A DNA stretch of 64,000 nucleotides, taken from positions 5,495,001 through 5,559,000 of the forward strand of contig NZ_CP120737.1 of the NCBI RefSeq assembly GCF_029581195.1. Reading direction: 5' to 3'. A program made the translations under genes and the position numbers. The DNA is from Solwaraspora sp. WMMD791 (GTDB taxonomy: Bacteria > Actinomycetota > Actinomycetes > Mycobacteriales > Micromonosporaceae). Below, piece by piece: positions 43,765 to 51,697 of this stretch. Within the stretch, counting starts at the first letter, position 1. The number at the start of each line of letters is the position of its first letter. Below the pieces are notes generated by a model that saw only the letters and a program-made list of their open reading frames with translations, was not told the DNA's origin and did no database searches.

Positions 43765-45120
43765 CTAAGTGCGACTCCGTACCCCGTACTCGTTGGCCGT
43801 GTCGAAGACCGACTGTGCGTACGGTTGAACGTTGTTGTACGACAGGATGGCACTCCACCAGTCCGAAGGTGTGGACAGATCGCGTCCGTTCCGGCACAAG
43901 TAGTTAGCGGCGGCCAGGCTCGCGTCGTCGATATCCTGCGGATCGACCACCCCGTCGTTGTCGGCGTCCACCCCGAATTCCGCCCAGGTCGTCGGGATGA
44001 ACTGCATCGGACCGACCGCCCGGTCGTAGACCACGTCATTGTCGAGGCGTCCGTCGTCGGTGTCGGCGATCCGTTGCCGGCCGCCGGCCCCGTCCAGCGG
44101 CAGACCGACGATCGGCGGTACGGCCCGCCCGTCGGTGTCCAACCTCGATCCGTTGGCCGTGCCGTGGGTCGACTCGATCATCCCGATCGCGGCCAGGGTG
44201 GTCCAGCTCAGCCGGCAACCGGGAGTGGTGGTCGCCAGGACCAGTTCGGCGTAGCCGTACGCCTCCAACGCGACCACCGGGATGGCCAGCCGGCTGGCGG
44301 TCTGGGTCGCCCAACCGGTCAGGACCGCCGCCGGGCGGGTCGGCCCGAGCGGCGGCGCCGGCTCGCCCTGGTCGTCGAGCGGCGGTGCCGTCGGATCGAG
44401 CAGGTCCGGGTCGGTGAGCGCGGGTACCTCCGGAACGGCGGTCGTCTCGACCGGCCCAGGGGTGTTGACGGGTTCCCGCATTCCGGCGGCGGCCGGCACC
44501 AGCACGGCGCCCGCCGTACCGCTGCCGGCGATCAGTGCCAGCAGCAGCAGGCCGGGCAGCGCCAGGCGCCCGCTCGGGCGTCGGCACCAGGCACCGACCG
44601 CGCGGGCCGCGCGACGGCCGGAGCGGGCGACCGGGCGGGCGATGGGCCGCAACCGCGCCGGATGCAGCCGACCGACCCGGCGGGTGAACGGCGGATCGTC
44701 GCGTCGATGCCGACCGGTCGGCTGCGTGCCGGTCGCCGCCAGGTCGACCGGAGCCGGCACAGGCCCAGGCTGATCCGGTCCGGCTTCAGGCTGATCCGGT
44801 CTGGCTTCAGGCTGCGTCGGTCTGGCTTCAGCCGGCGGACGCTGCTGCGGCGCGGCCGCCGCCGACGACTGTGGGCCGGCCGGCGGTGGCTGCTCCGGTG
44901 GACTCTGCTCCGGCCGGTCCGGTGACGGCGGGTCCACCGCCGGCCGGTCCGGCGTCGGGGTCTGCGACGTCGCCGACGCGGTCGGCTCCGTCCGCTCCGC
45001 CGTCCGCTCCGCTGGCGGCGTCGGCGTCGGTGCGGCCGACGTGGACTCCGGTGGCTGTGCCGGTGCCGGCACCGCCGGACGTAGCCGTGCCGTCGGCGTG
45101 CCTGCCCCGTCCTCGACCAT
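43765..45120 (-). CDS. Membrane-anchored lytic transglycosylase (SLT domain)
   Basis: This 451-aa protein has a long proline-rich cytoplasmic N-terminus (1-180) with PEARPDQPEA-type repeats, then one membrane segment (about 190-212, LALPGLLLLALIAGSGTAGAVL) and a peptidoglycan-cleaving SLT domain (about 280-445). The catalytic glutamate is in LAAIGMIESTHGT; AVGPMQFIPTTWAEFG and LAAANYLCRNG are typical of the MltB-like group. It would cleave MurNAc-GlcNAc linkages at the outer face. The DNGVVDPQDIDD-like segment resembles a calcium loop (DADNDGVVDPQD). Starting at ATG avoids a longer frame running into the divergent zinc-ribbon gene. Confidence 0.9.
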   Translation of the reverse strand: MVEDGAGTPTARLRPAVPAPAQPPESTSAAPTPTPPAERTAERTEPTASATSQTPTPDRPAVDPPSPDRPEQSPPEQPPPAGPQSSAAAAPQQRPPAEARPTQPEARPDQPEAGPDQPGPVPAPVDLAATGTQPTGRHRRDDPPFTRRVGRLHPARLRPIARPVARSGRRAARAVGAWCRRPSGRLALPGLLLLALIAGSGTAGAVLVPAAAGMREPVNTPGPVETTAVPEVPALTDPDLLDPTAPPLDDQGEPAPPLGPTRPAAVLTGWATQTASRLAIPVVALEAYGYAELVLATTTPGCRLSWTTLAAIGMIESTHGTANGSRLDTDGRAVPPIVGLPLDGAGGRQRIADTDDGRLDNDVVYDRAVGPMQFIPTTWAEFGVDADNDGVVDPQDIDDASLAAANYLCRNGRDLSTPSDWWSAILSYNNVQPYAQSVFDTANEYGVRSRT

Positions 45121-45165
45121 GCCGTCGAGTATCACCCATCCGGCCGACGACGTCAGTTCCCGCCG

Positions 45166-45171
45166 TACCCT
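45166..45171 (+). promoter_or_regulatory. -10 box for leaderless zinc-ribbon gene
   Basis: TACCCT lies seven bases before the ATG. Confidence 0.55.
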
Positions 45172-45178
45172 TATCCAC

Positions 45179-45406
45179 ATGCCCCGGTACGAGTTCCGCT
45201 GTCGCGCCTGCGGCGCCACATTCGAGGTCAACCGTCCGATGACCGAGGCCGGCGAGCCGGCCTCCTGCCCACAGGGCCACGCCGACACGGTCAAACTGCT
45301 CTCCACCGTCGCCCTCACCGGCCGTGGCGGCGGCTCGGTGGGAGCGCTGCCGACCACGCCACCGTCCGGTGGTGGCGGGTGCTGCGGCGGCGGGTGCGGA
45401 TGCTGA
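45179..45406 (+). CDS. FmdB-family zinc-ribbon protein
   Basis: This 75-aa protein has one zinc ribbon: MPRYEFRCRACGATFEV supplies CxxC, and SCPQGH supplies the third ligand with a His (or the tail cysteines) completing the site. The C-terminus GGGGCCGGGCGC is Gly/Cys-rich, a common ending in this family that may bind another metal. The function is unknown; FmdB-like proteins are often called regulatory. It is divergent from the transglycosylase. Confidence 0.9.
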   Translation: MPRYEFRCRACGATFEVNRPMTEAGEPASCPQGHADTVKLLSTVALTGRGGGSVGALPTTPPSGGGGCCGGGCGC

Positions 45407-45504
45407 CCGCCACCGCACCCAGCTGACCGTCACCGACGACGCCGCAGGTCAGCTTCCGCCTCCTTCGTGACTGGCCAGGTTGCCGACCTGCGGCAGGATG
45501 AACT

Positions 45505-48342
45505 GTGACTTCCAGCGGGGCGGAGGTTCCACCGGTGTCGGCATCGACCGCACTGCCGAGCGGCCTGGTCACCTTCATGTTCACCGACATCGAAGGCTCC
45601 ACCAGGCTGGCCCGCCTGCTCGGCGGCGACTACCGCCCGATGCTGCGCGAGCACCGACGGCTGGTCCGGCGGACGCTGTCCGCCAGCGACGGGACCGAGC
45701 TGTTCACCGAGGGCGACTCGTTCTTCGCGGCGTTCGCTGACGCGGCCGCCGCCCTCGACGCCTGCCGCCGGGCCCAGCGGGCGCTCGCCGCGCACGACTG
45801 GTCCGCGCCGGATGCCGTCCCCCGGGTCCGGATGGGGCTGCACACCGGGTACGCCGAACCGGTCGGTGGCGAGTACACCAGCCCCGAGGTGCACCGGGCC
45901 GCCCGGATCGCAGCGGCGGCGCACGGCGGGCAGGTGCTCTGTTCGGCGGCGACCGCCCGGGCCGCCGACCCGCTGCCGGCCGACGTCTCGCTGCTCGACC
46001 TCGGCCTGCACCGGCTCCGTGGCTTCGACGACCGGGAACGTCTGTTCCAGCTGATCGCCCCTGGTCTGGAGCGGCAGTTTCCCCGGCCACGCACCGCCGA
46101 CGCGGCCAGTCACAACCTGCCGAACCAGATCAGCTCCTTCATCGGTCGGCGGGTCGAGCGCCGGGAGCTGCGACGGCTCGTCGCCGAGCACCGGCTGGTC
46201 ACCGTGGTCGGTGCCGGTGGTTCCGGGAAGACGCGGCTCGCGGTCGAGGTCGCCGCCGCGTCCGGCGCGGTCGCCGCCGCGTCCGGCGAGGCGGACACCG
46301 CGTCCGGCACCGCCGGCTACCCCGACGGTGTCTGGTTCGTCGATGTGGCCACCGTGACCGACCCCGGGCTGGTGGCGTTCGCCATCGCCGCCGTGTTCGG
46401 ACTGCGTCCGGAGCCGGGGCGGCCGATCCTGGACACGGTCGTCGAGTACGCCGCCGCCCGACGGTTGCTGCTGGTGCTCGACACCTGCGACGCCCAACCG
46501 GCGGCCTGCGCCGAGGTGATCACCCGGTTGCTCACCGGCGGTCGTCAGGTCCGGGTGCTGGCCACGAGCCGGGAGCCGATGGGCGTACCGGGGGAGGTGG
46601 TGTGGCGGATCCCGCCGCTGTCGGCGGAGCCCGGACCGGCCGGCGGGCCCAGCGACGCCGTCGCATTGTTGCTGGACCGTACGGTGGCCGCCCGGGGCGG
46701 CCGGCCGCTGGCACCGGCTGAGTCGGGCCAGCTGCACCGGGTCGCGTCCCGGCTGGACGGGCTGCCGTTGGCGATCGAGCTGGCGGCGGCCCGACTGCGG
46801 GTGCTCTCCGTCGGACAGTTGGTGGAGCGGCTCGACGACGTACTGGGGGTGCTGGACGCGGGCCGGGAGGAGCCGGCCGGGGTGGACCGCTCCGCCGGGC
46901 GGCGGCACGGCACCCTGCAGGCGACGGTCACCTGGTCCTATCGAACGTTGGCGCCCCGGGCCGCCCGGCTGCTGCGCTGGATGTCCGTCTTCGCCGGCCC
47001 GGTCGATCTGGCCACGGTGGAGTGGCTGCTCGACGACGACCCGCTCGGCCCGCTGGCGGTGCTGGTCGACAAGTCGATGATCCAGGCCGAGCCGGCGGCC
47101 GGTGACACCAGCTACCGGATGCTCGACCCGATCCGGGCGTACGCCGCCCGACGGCTGGTCGAGGCAGGTGAGGAGCAGTCGGCCCGGGACCGGCATGTCG
47201 ACTGGGCCCTGCACGCGCTGCAACGGGCCTATCTGGGTCCGGACGGGCAGCCGGTCACGTTGTCGCTGTACGCGTTGGATCCGCTCGCCGACGAGTTGCG
47301 GGCGGCGCTGCGGTGGAGCGCCACCGGCGGTAGCGCGCGGCGCGGCCTGCAGCTCGCCAGCGGACTGGACCAGTGGTGGCGGGAGCGCGGGTTGGCCCGG
47401 GAGGGTCGGCTGTGGCTGTTCCGGCTGTACGGGCGGATCGCCGAGACCGGTGAGGTGATTCCCGAGGCGGAGCTGGCGGCCGCGTACCACATGCATTCGC
47501 AGCATGCCGGCGCGGACGGTGAGTTCGGTGAGGAGCTGCGGTTCTCGCACCGGGCCGAGGCGGTGGCCCGGCAGGCCGGCGACGCGGGCCTGTTGGCCCG
47601 GGTGCTGGCCGGTCGGGGTGCCTCGCTGATCGACCTCGGCCAGTTCGCCGAGGCGGAGCGGGTGTGTCGGGACGTCATCGACTGGGCGGCGGCCAACGGG
47701 GTGATCGGTGACGCGTTGTTCGCTGTCTACAGCCTGGCGGAACTGCTGTGCCGGCGGGGGGCGCTGGACGAGGCGGCCGAGGTGCTGGCGGGCGCCCGGC
47801 CGGCCGAGGCCGCCCGGCCCGCCGAGCGCGGCCGGCGGACCGTCGACATGCTGCTGGGCCTGGTCGCGTTGGCCCGGGCGGACCTGGTCGCCGCCCACGA
47901 CCACCTGGTGGTCGCGCTGCGGTCCCGGATGCGGTACGGCTTCCACCGGCGGGCCTGCGACACGTTGAACGCGATGGCGGTGCGCTGCGCGCAGGGTGGG
48001 GACCCGGCGACGGCGGCCCGGTTGTTCGGTGCCGCGCAGGCGACCCGTGCCGCGTTGCGCAGCAGCGCCGGGATGTTCGGCGGCTACTGGGCGCAGGAGC
48101 AGGACCGGGTGCGGGCGGTGATCGGCGATGCCGCCTTCGACGCCGGCTACGCGCAGGGCAGTCGGATGAGCCTGGTCGAGGCGGCGGCACTGGCACTGGC
48201 GGTGGAGCATCCGGACCTGACCTCGGGTGCCCGCTGGTTCGGCGACAACCCGACCGGGCTGGCAGCCGACAGCTCCGGACTGGTGACCGACCGCTCCGGG
48301 GCGGCCGACCGGTTGACCGGTGACGGGGGCGCCGCCGGCTGA
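45505..48342 (+). CDS. Class III cyclase-like / NB-ARC ATPase regulator
   Basis: This large 945-aa signalling protein starts with a cyclase homology domain (about 20-185): metal-site FTDIEGSTRL and EGDSFFAAF, then VRMGLHTGYA. The transition-state Asn is replaced by His in VHRAARI, and the Lys of the usual KxxGD is absent (FTEGD), so cyclase activity is doubtful. An AAA/NB-ARC ATPase follows (P-loop VVGAGGSGKTRLAVEVA near 240; VLDTCD Walker B; LDGLPLAIELAAARLRVL), then a helical TPR-like region (570-900). There is no C-terminal LuxR domain, unlike M. tuberculosis Rv0386/Rv1358. The GTG start follows GCAGGA. The C-terminal 40 residues are low-complexity. Confidence 0.92.
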   Translation: MTSSGAEVPPVSASTALPSGLVTFMFTDIEGSTRLARLLGGDYRPMLREHRRLVRRTLSASDGTELFTEGDSFFAAFADAAAALDACRRAQRALAAHDWSAPDAVPRVRMGLHTGYAEPVGGEYTSPEVHRAARIAAAAHGGQVLCSAATARAADPLPADVSLLDLGLHRLRGFDDRERLFQLIAPGLERQFPRPRTADAASHNLPNQISSFIGRRVERRELRRLVAEHRLVTVVGAGGSGKTRLAVEVAAASGAVAAASGEADTASGTAGYPDGVWFVDVATVTDPGLVAFAIAAVFGLRPEPGRPILDTVVEYAAARRLLLVLDTCDAQPAACAEVITRLLTGGRQVRVLATSREPMGVPGEVVWRIPPLSAEPGPAGGPSDAVALLLDRTVAARGGRPLAPAESGQLHRVASRLDGLPLAIELAAARLRVLSVGQLVERLDDVLGVLDAGREEPAGVDRSAGRRHGTLQATVTWSYRTLAPRAARLLRWMSVFAGPVDLATVEWLLDDDPLGPLAVLVDKSMIQAEPAAGDTSYRMLDPIRAYAARRLVEAGEEQSARDRHVDWALHALQRAYLGPDGQPVTLSLYALDPLADELRAALRWSATGGSARRGLQLASGLDQWWRERGLAREGRLWLFRLYGRIAETGEVIPEAELAAAYHMHSQHAGADGEFGEELRFSHRAEAVARQAGDAGLLARVLAGRGASLIDLGQFAEAERVCRDVIDWAAANGVIGDALFAVYSLAELLCRRGALDEAAEVLAGARPAEAARPAERGRRTVDMLLGLVALARADLVAAHDHLVVALRSRMRYGFHRRACDTLNAMAVRCAQGGDPATAARLFGAAQATRAALRSSAGMFGGYWAQEQDRVRAVIGDAAFDAGYAQGSRMSLVEAAALALAVEHPDLTSGARWFGDNPTGLAADSSGLVTDRSGAADRLTGDGGAAG

Positions 48343-48356
48343 GCAGCCGGCGGCGC
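48329..48356. terminator. Hairpin overlapping the regulator stop codon
   Basis: GCGCCGCCGGCTG and CAGCCGGCGGCGC form a perfect 13-bp inverted repeat around the TGA; a realistic loop would open the central few pairs. It ends the cyclase/ATPase gene and lies opposite the end of the phospholipase gene. Confidence 0.7.
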
Positions 48357-48378
48357 GTCCGTACGGTGGCGTCGGTCG

Positions 48379-48909
48379 CTATCCGGCGGTCGTCAGTTGC
48401 CCGTCCGGAACGAGCCGCTCGGCGCGTCGCAGGTCAGCGGCGTCGACGATCGGCGCTCCGAAGATCCGGACCGCCTGGTAGTAGGTCCAGGCGAGGCTGA
48501 AGCAGGCCGGCTGCACGATGCTGCTGTACCGGGCGCAGACCCGTTTGAGGTCCTCGTAGAAGGCGCTGTCCACCCGGGCCTTGTTGGTGGCGGAGAACTG
48601 GCCGATCGCCTTGTAGTTGCGGTAGCCGAAGTCGTGCCGGTGGCAGGAGAGCCGGAAGTCGAAGCCGAGTGGGTTGTCCGGGCTGGACGAGCAGTAGTCG
48701 GTGGACCAGTCGAACTGGTAGGCGGCCCAGGGCCCGGGGTTGACCCGGGCCGAGTTCCAGGCGCTGTAGCTGCTGGCGCTGGTCTGGGTCCAGCTGGACA
48801 GAACCGCGGGCTTGTCGGCGGGGACGGCGCTGGCCGGGGTGGCGATCCCGAGGGCGGCGGTGAGGCCGAGCAGTGCGGCGGTGAGCAGTGCGGACGTGCG
48901 ACGGTACAT
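48379..48909 (-). CDS. Secreted prokaryotic phospholipase A2
   Basis: This 176-aa protein has a Sec signal peptide (RRTSALLTAALLGLTAALG, cleavage near ASA-VPAD at about 28) and a phospholipase A2 fold. The His-Asp active site is CHRHDFGYRNYKAIG and the calcium region is DYCSSSPDNPLGFDF; four cysteines could form two disulfides. It resembles Streptomyces violaceoruber PLA2, which releases fatty acids from glycerophospholipids outside the cell. The ATG follows GGAGG. It is monocistronic between convergent and upstream genes. Confidence 0.94.
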   Translation of the reverse strand: MYRRTSALLTAALLGLTAALGIATPASAVPADKPAVLSSWTQTSASSYSAWNSARVNPGPWAAYQFDWSTDYCSSSPDNPLGFDFRLSCHRHDFGYRNYKAIGQFSATNKARVDSAFYEDLKRVCARYSSIVQPACFSLAWTYYQAVRIFGAPIVDAADLRRAERLVPDGQLTTAG

Positions 48910-49072
48910 CGCGATACCTCCGGTGGACGGCTCGTGGTGTGGCGTCGGCGCTTGTTACCGGTGGGTCACAAGCGTGTCCACAGTCTCGCGGTATCAGCTG
49001 GCATCGATCTTTAGAGCACCTGTTTCTTTGTCGACCGGCGCGTAAACAGACCATCCGCCGCCGGTCGACCGC

Positions 49073-49336
49073 TCAGCCGGCGGCGGCCGCCTCGGCGCCG
49101 GGCAGCGCTGCCACCCGGACCAGCGCGACGACGCGGTCGGCACCGGTGCCGTCCACCCCGATGGAACGTCCGATGATCCACACCCACCGATTGTCGTAGT
49201 ACGCTGACAGATCGGGCCGCACCTGTTCCACCTTGAGGATCAGTTGGTATCCGCCGTATCGCCAGTCCTCCTTGTTCAGTTGCAGGACCGTCCCCGGGGT
49301 GATCGCGGGAATGGTAGGTCGTGACGGCGGTTTCAC
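49073..49336 (-). CDS. Small conserved actinobacterial protein (unknown)
   Basis: This protein of about 87 aa is of unknown function. Its core (ITPGTVLQLNKEDWRYGG, VRPDLSAYYDNRWVW, GRSIGVDGTG, VVALVRVAALPG) matches a recurring short domain that I associate with Micromonosporaceae hypotheticals. The open frame runs to 49528, but I start at the GTG preceded by GGAG because the upstream part is less GC-biased and overlaps the divergent channel promoter. There is no signal peptide in this version. A conserved acidic/aromatic pattern suggests a beta-rich fold. Confidence 0.65.
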   Translation of the reverse strand: MKPPSRPTIPAITPGTVLQLNKEDWRYGGYQLILKVEQVRPDLSAYYDNRWVWIIGRSIGVDGTGADRVVALVRVAALPGAEAAAAG

Positions 49337-49510
49337 AGGCTGCTCCGAAACTGGCGGTTGACGGCTCGCCGAGAGAGCATCGGCAACACACAGTCCCGAA
49401 GCAATGTCTCTAAGCAAGATTTGAGGCGGCGGGATACGACCCGGCGCCGTACGGACGCATTCGGGCCGAGGTGATGTCCAGGTGATCGCGATCCGCTGGT
49501 CCGCAACGAC

Positions 49511-49516
49511 TATGTT
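49511..49516 (+). promoter_or_regulatory. -10 box before channel leader ORF
   Basis: TATGTT lies six bases before a GTG that opens a 12-codon frame ending in the channel start, the same spacing as other leaderless genes here. Confidence 0.5.
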
Positions 49517-49522
49517 GTGGAC

Positions 49523-49561
49523 GTGCACGGGGACCCGAAAGCGAAGGTGGACCGGCGGTGA
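49523..49561 (+). CDS. Putative 12-codon leaderless leader peptide
   Basis: A short frame, GTG then HGDPKAKVDRR and TGA, starts six bases after TATGTT. Its TGA overlaps the GTG of the potassium-channel gene by the common GTGA arrangement. It has no ribosome site, and the channel gene itself has only a distant GAAGG (41-37 bases into the leader). Translation of the leader may therefore deliver ribosomes to the channel start. No homology is known; it is proposed from position only. Confidence 0.45.
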   Translation: MHGDPKAKVDRR

Positions 49562-50577
49562 TTCACTTTCCCGCCGTCCGCCAAGGGCCGTTGAAGGCGT
49601 TGAGCCTGCGCCTGTTCGCCGCAGTCGCCCTCGTTTTCGGGGTCGTGGCGGTGGTCTACGCCGACCGCGACGGCTACCGTGACGCCAACGGCGACGGGAT
49701 CTCGCTGCTCGACTGCTTCTACTACGCGGTCGTCAGCCTCTCCACGACCGGGTACGGCGACATCGCGCCGATCAGCGACGGTGCCCGGTTGGTCAACGTC
49801 CTGATCATCACGCCGGCCCGGGTGGTGTTCCTGATCATCCTGGTCGGTACCACGCTGGAGGTGCTCACCGAGCAGTACCGGACGAACCTTCGACTGACCC
49901 GGTGGAGAAAGAAAGTGAAGGACCACGTCATCATCTGCGGCTACGGCACCAAGGGCCGCAGCGCCGTGTCGGCCCTGCTGGAGAACGGCTTCGACAAGCA
50001 GCACATCGTGGTCGTCGAGAGCAGCGGCGTCGCGCTGCGCCAGGCCACCGCCGCCGGCCTGGTCGCCGTCGAAGGGTCGGCGACCCGCTCGTCGGTCCTC
50101 AACGAGGCACACGTCAAGCACGCCAAGGCGGTGATCATCGCCACCGACAGCGACGATGCCTCTGTCCTGGTCACTCTGACGGCCCGCCAACTGACCGCAG
50201 GCAAGGTCCGGATCATCGCCGCCGCCCGCGAGGCCGAGAACGCCGCCCTGCTGCGCCAGAGCGGAGCACACCACGTGATCGTGTCGTCCGCCACCGCCGG
50301 CCGGCTGCTGGGTCTGTCCACCTCGGCACCGCCGTTGATCGACGTCGTCGAGGATCTGCTCACCCCGGGTCAGGGCATGGCGCTGGCGATGCGCTCGGCC
50401 AACCGTGACGAGGTCGGACTGCCGCCCCGACAGCTGAACAACCTGGTGATCGCACTGATCCGGCGCGGCCGGGTGGTGTCCCTGGCCGAGCCGGACAGCG
50501 TCGAGGTGGAAACCGGGGACCTGCTCGTCTACGTCCGCGACGACCGGACCTCAGCGAGCACCCCGTCGACCAGCTGA
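49558..50577 (+). CDS. Potassium channel with RCK (TrkA-N) domain
   Basis: This 339-aa channel has two membrane helices (about 15-35 and 82-104) around a pore loop with the K+ filter STTGYGD. A cytoplasmic RCK domain follows: VIICGYGTKGRSAVSALL (Rossmann GxGxxG), VVVESSGVALRQAT, IIATDSDDASVLVTLTA, IIAAAREAENAALLRQSGA. An RCK-C-like region is at 260-330. Homotetramers gated by nucleotide or calcium are typical of the MthK/Kch class. The GTG overlaps the putative leader stop. It faces korB convergently. Confidence 0.95.
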   Translation: MIHFPAVRQGPLKALSLRLFAAVALVFGVVAVVYADRDGYRDANGDGISLLDCFYYAVVSLSTTGYGDIAPISDGARLVNVLIITPARVVFLIILVGTTLEVLTEQYRTNLRLTRWRKKVKDHVIICGYGTKGRSAVSALLENGFDKQHIVVVESSGVALRQATAAGLVAVEGSATRSSVLNEAHVKHAKAVIIATDSDDASVLVTLTARQLTAGKVRIIAAAREAENAALLRQSGAHHVIVSSATAGRLLGLSTSAPPLIDVVEDLLTPGQGMALAMRSANRDEVGLPPRQLNNLVIALIRRGRVVSLAEPDSVEVETGDLLVYVRDDRTSASTPSTS

Positions 50578-50578
50578 C

Positions 50579-50618
50579 CGCGTGAGGCCAGCCGGTCGAC
50601 TAGGGCCGACCTCGCGCG
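50579..50618. terminator. Weak hairpin between channel gene and korB
   Basis: CGCGTGAGG pairs with CCTCGCGCG (one G-T pair) across a 22-base loop in the 52-base gap between convergent genes. Confidence 0.4.
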
Positions 50619-50629
50619 GGGTCCGGGGG

Positions 50630-51697
50630 TCAGTCGATGGACCAGGTGTCACCGCTGCGCAGCAGCCCGGCCAGTTGCTCCTCGGGGGTGCCCTCGGCCT
50701 GGGCCATCGCCGCACCGACCTGCGCCTGGATGAGGCTGTCGTAGCTGGGCCGTGACACGCTGCGGAACACCCCGATCGGCGTGTTGCGCAGATCGGCAGC
50801 GGGCAGCCGGGACAGCGCGAACGCGTACGCCGGCTCGTCGATCGTCGCGTCGTGCACCACGATCTCCTCGGCCGGTACGGCGGCCGTCTCCCGCACCTCG
50901 AGGCCGAAGCCGCCCGGCGGGTGGACCACGCAGAACCGGCCCTCGGCACCGAAGGTGATCGGCTGCCCGTGCTCCAGCCGGATCAGGTAGTCGTCCCGGG
51001 TGGCCGGCTCTTTGAGCTGGTCGAAGGCACCGTCGTTGAAGATGTTGCAGTTCTGGTAGATCTCGACGAACGCCGAACCGTTGTGCTCGGCGGCGGCCCG
51101 CAGCACCGACTGCAGGTGCTTGCGGTCGGAGTCGATCGTCCGGGCGACGAACGTCGCCTCGGCCCCCAGCGCCAGCGACAACGGGTTGAACGGCGAATCG
51201 GCCGACCCGACCGGCGTCGACTTGGTGACCTTGCCCAACTCCGACGTCGGCGAGTACTGGCCCTTGGTCAACCCGTAGATCCGGTTGTTGAACAGCAGGA
51301 TCTTCAGGTTGACGTTGCGCCGCAGCGCGTGGATCAGGTGGTTGCCGCCGATCGACAGCGCGTCACCGTCGCCGGTCACCACCCACACCGACAGGTCCGG
51401 CCGGGAGACCGACAGGCCGGTGGCGATCGCCGGGGCGCGACCGTGGATCGAGTGCATCCCGTACGTGTTCATGTAGTACGGGAAGCGCGACGAGCAGCCG
51501 ATGCCGGAGACGAAGACGGTCCGCTCACGCGGGATGTTCAGCTCGGGCATGAACGACTGCACGGCGGCGAGGATCGCGTAGTCGCCGCAGCCCGGGCACC
51601 AGCGCACCTCCTGGTCGGACTTGAAGTCCTTGGCGGTGAGCTTGAGTGCCACCGGTGTGCCGGTGCCAGCGCGGCCGTTGGGAGCGGGCTCAGACAT
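50630..51697 (-). CDS. korB: 2-oxoglutarate:ferredoxin oxidoreductase beta subunit
   Basis: This 355-aa thiamine-diphosphate subunit of 2-oxoacid:ferredoxin oxidoreductase decarboxylates 2-oxoglutarate, with CoA and ferredoxin. It shows VRWCPGCGDYAIL, VFVSGIGCSSRFPYYM, the ThDP motif TGDGDALSIGGNHLIHALRRN and ILLFNNRIYGLTKGQYSP. Cysteines for a 4Fe-4S cluster are in WCPGCG and GIGCSS, with a further one downstream. The ATG lies inside the end of korA (8-base overlap). This enzyme provides a CO2-reversible TCA step as in mycobacteria (Rv2454c). Confidence 0.96.
   Translation of the reverse strand: MSEPAPNGRAGTGTPVALKLTAKDFKSDQEVRWCPGCGDYAILAAVQSFMPELNIPRERTVFVSGIGCSSRFPYYMNTYGMHSIHGRAPAIATGLSVSRPDLSVWVVTGDGDALSIGGNHLIHALRRNVNLKILLFNNRIYGLTKGQYSPTSELGKVTKSTPVGSADSPFNPLSLALGAEATFVARTIDSDRKHLQSVLRAAAEHNGSAFVEIYQNCNIFNDGAFDQLKEPATRDDYLIRLEHGQPITFGAEGRFCVVHPPGGFGLEVRETAAVPAEEIVVHDATIDEPAYAFALSRLPAADLRNTPIGVFRSVSRPSYDSLIQAQVGAAMAQAEGTPEEQLAGLLRSGDTWSID

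Noticed and set aside
45430-48210. A 926-codon minus-strand frame opposite the cyclase/ATPase gene
   Set aside because: It mirrors the third-position GC of the real gene, its translation has no domain, and the plus strand has P-loop and cyclase motifs.
49337-49528. N-terminal 64 codons of the small protein starting at 49528
   Set aside because: No ribosome site, base composition unlike coding DNA here, and overlap with the divergent channel promoter; a GTG with GGAG exists at 49336.
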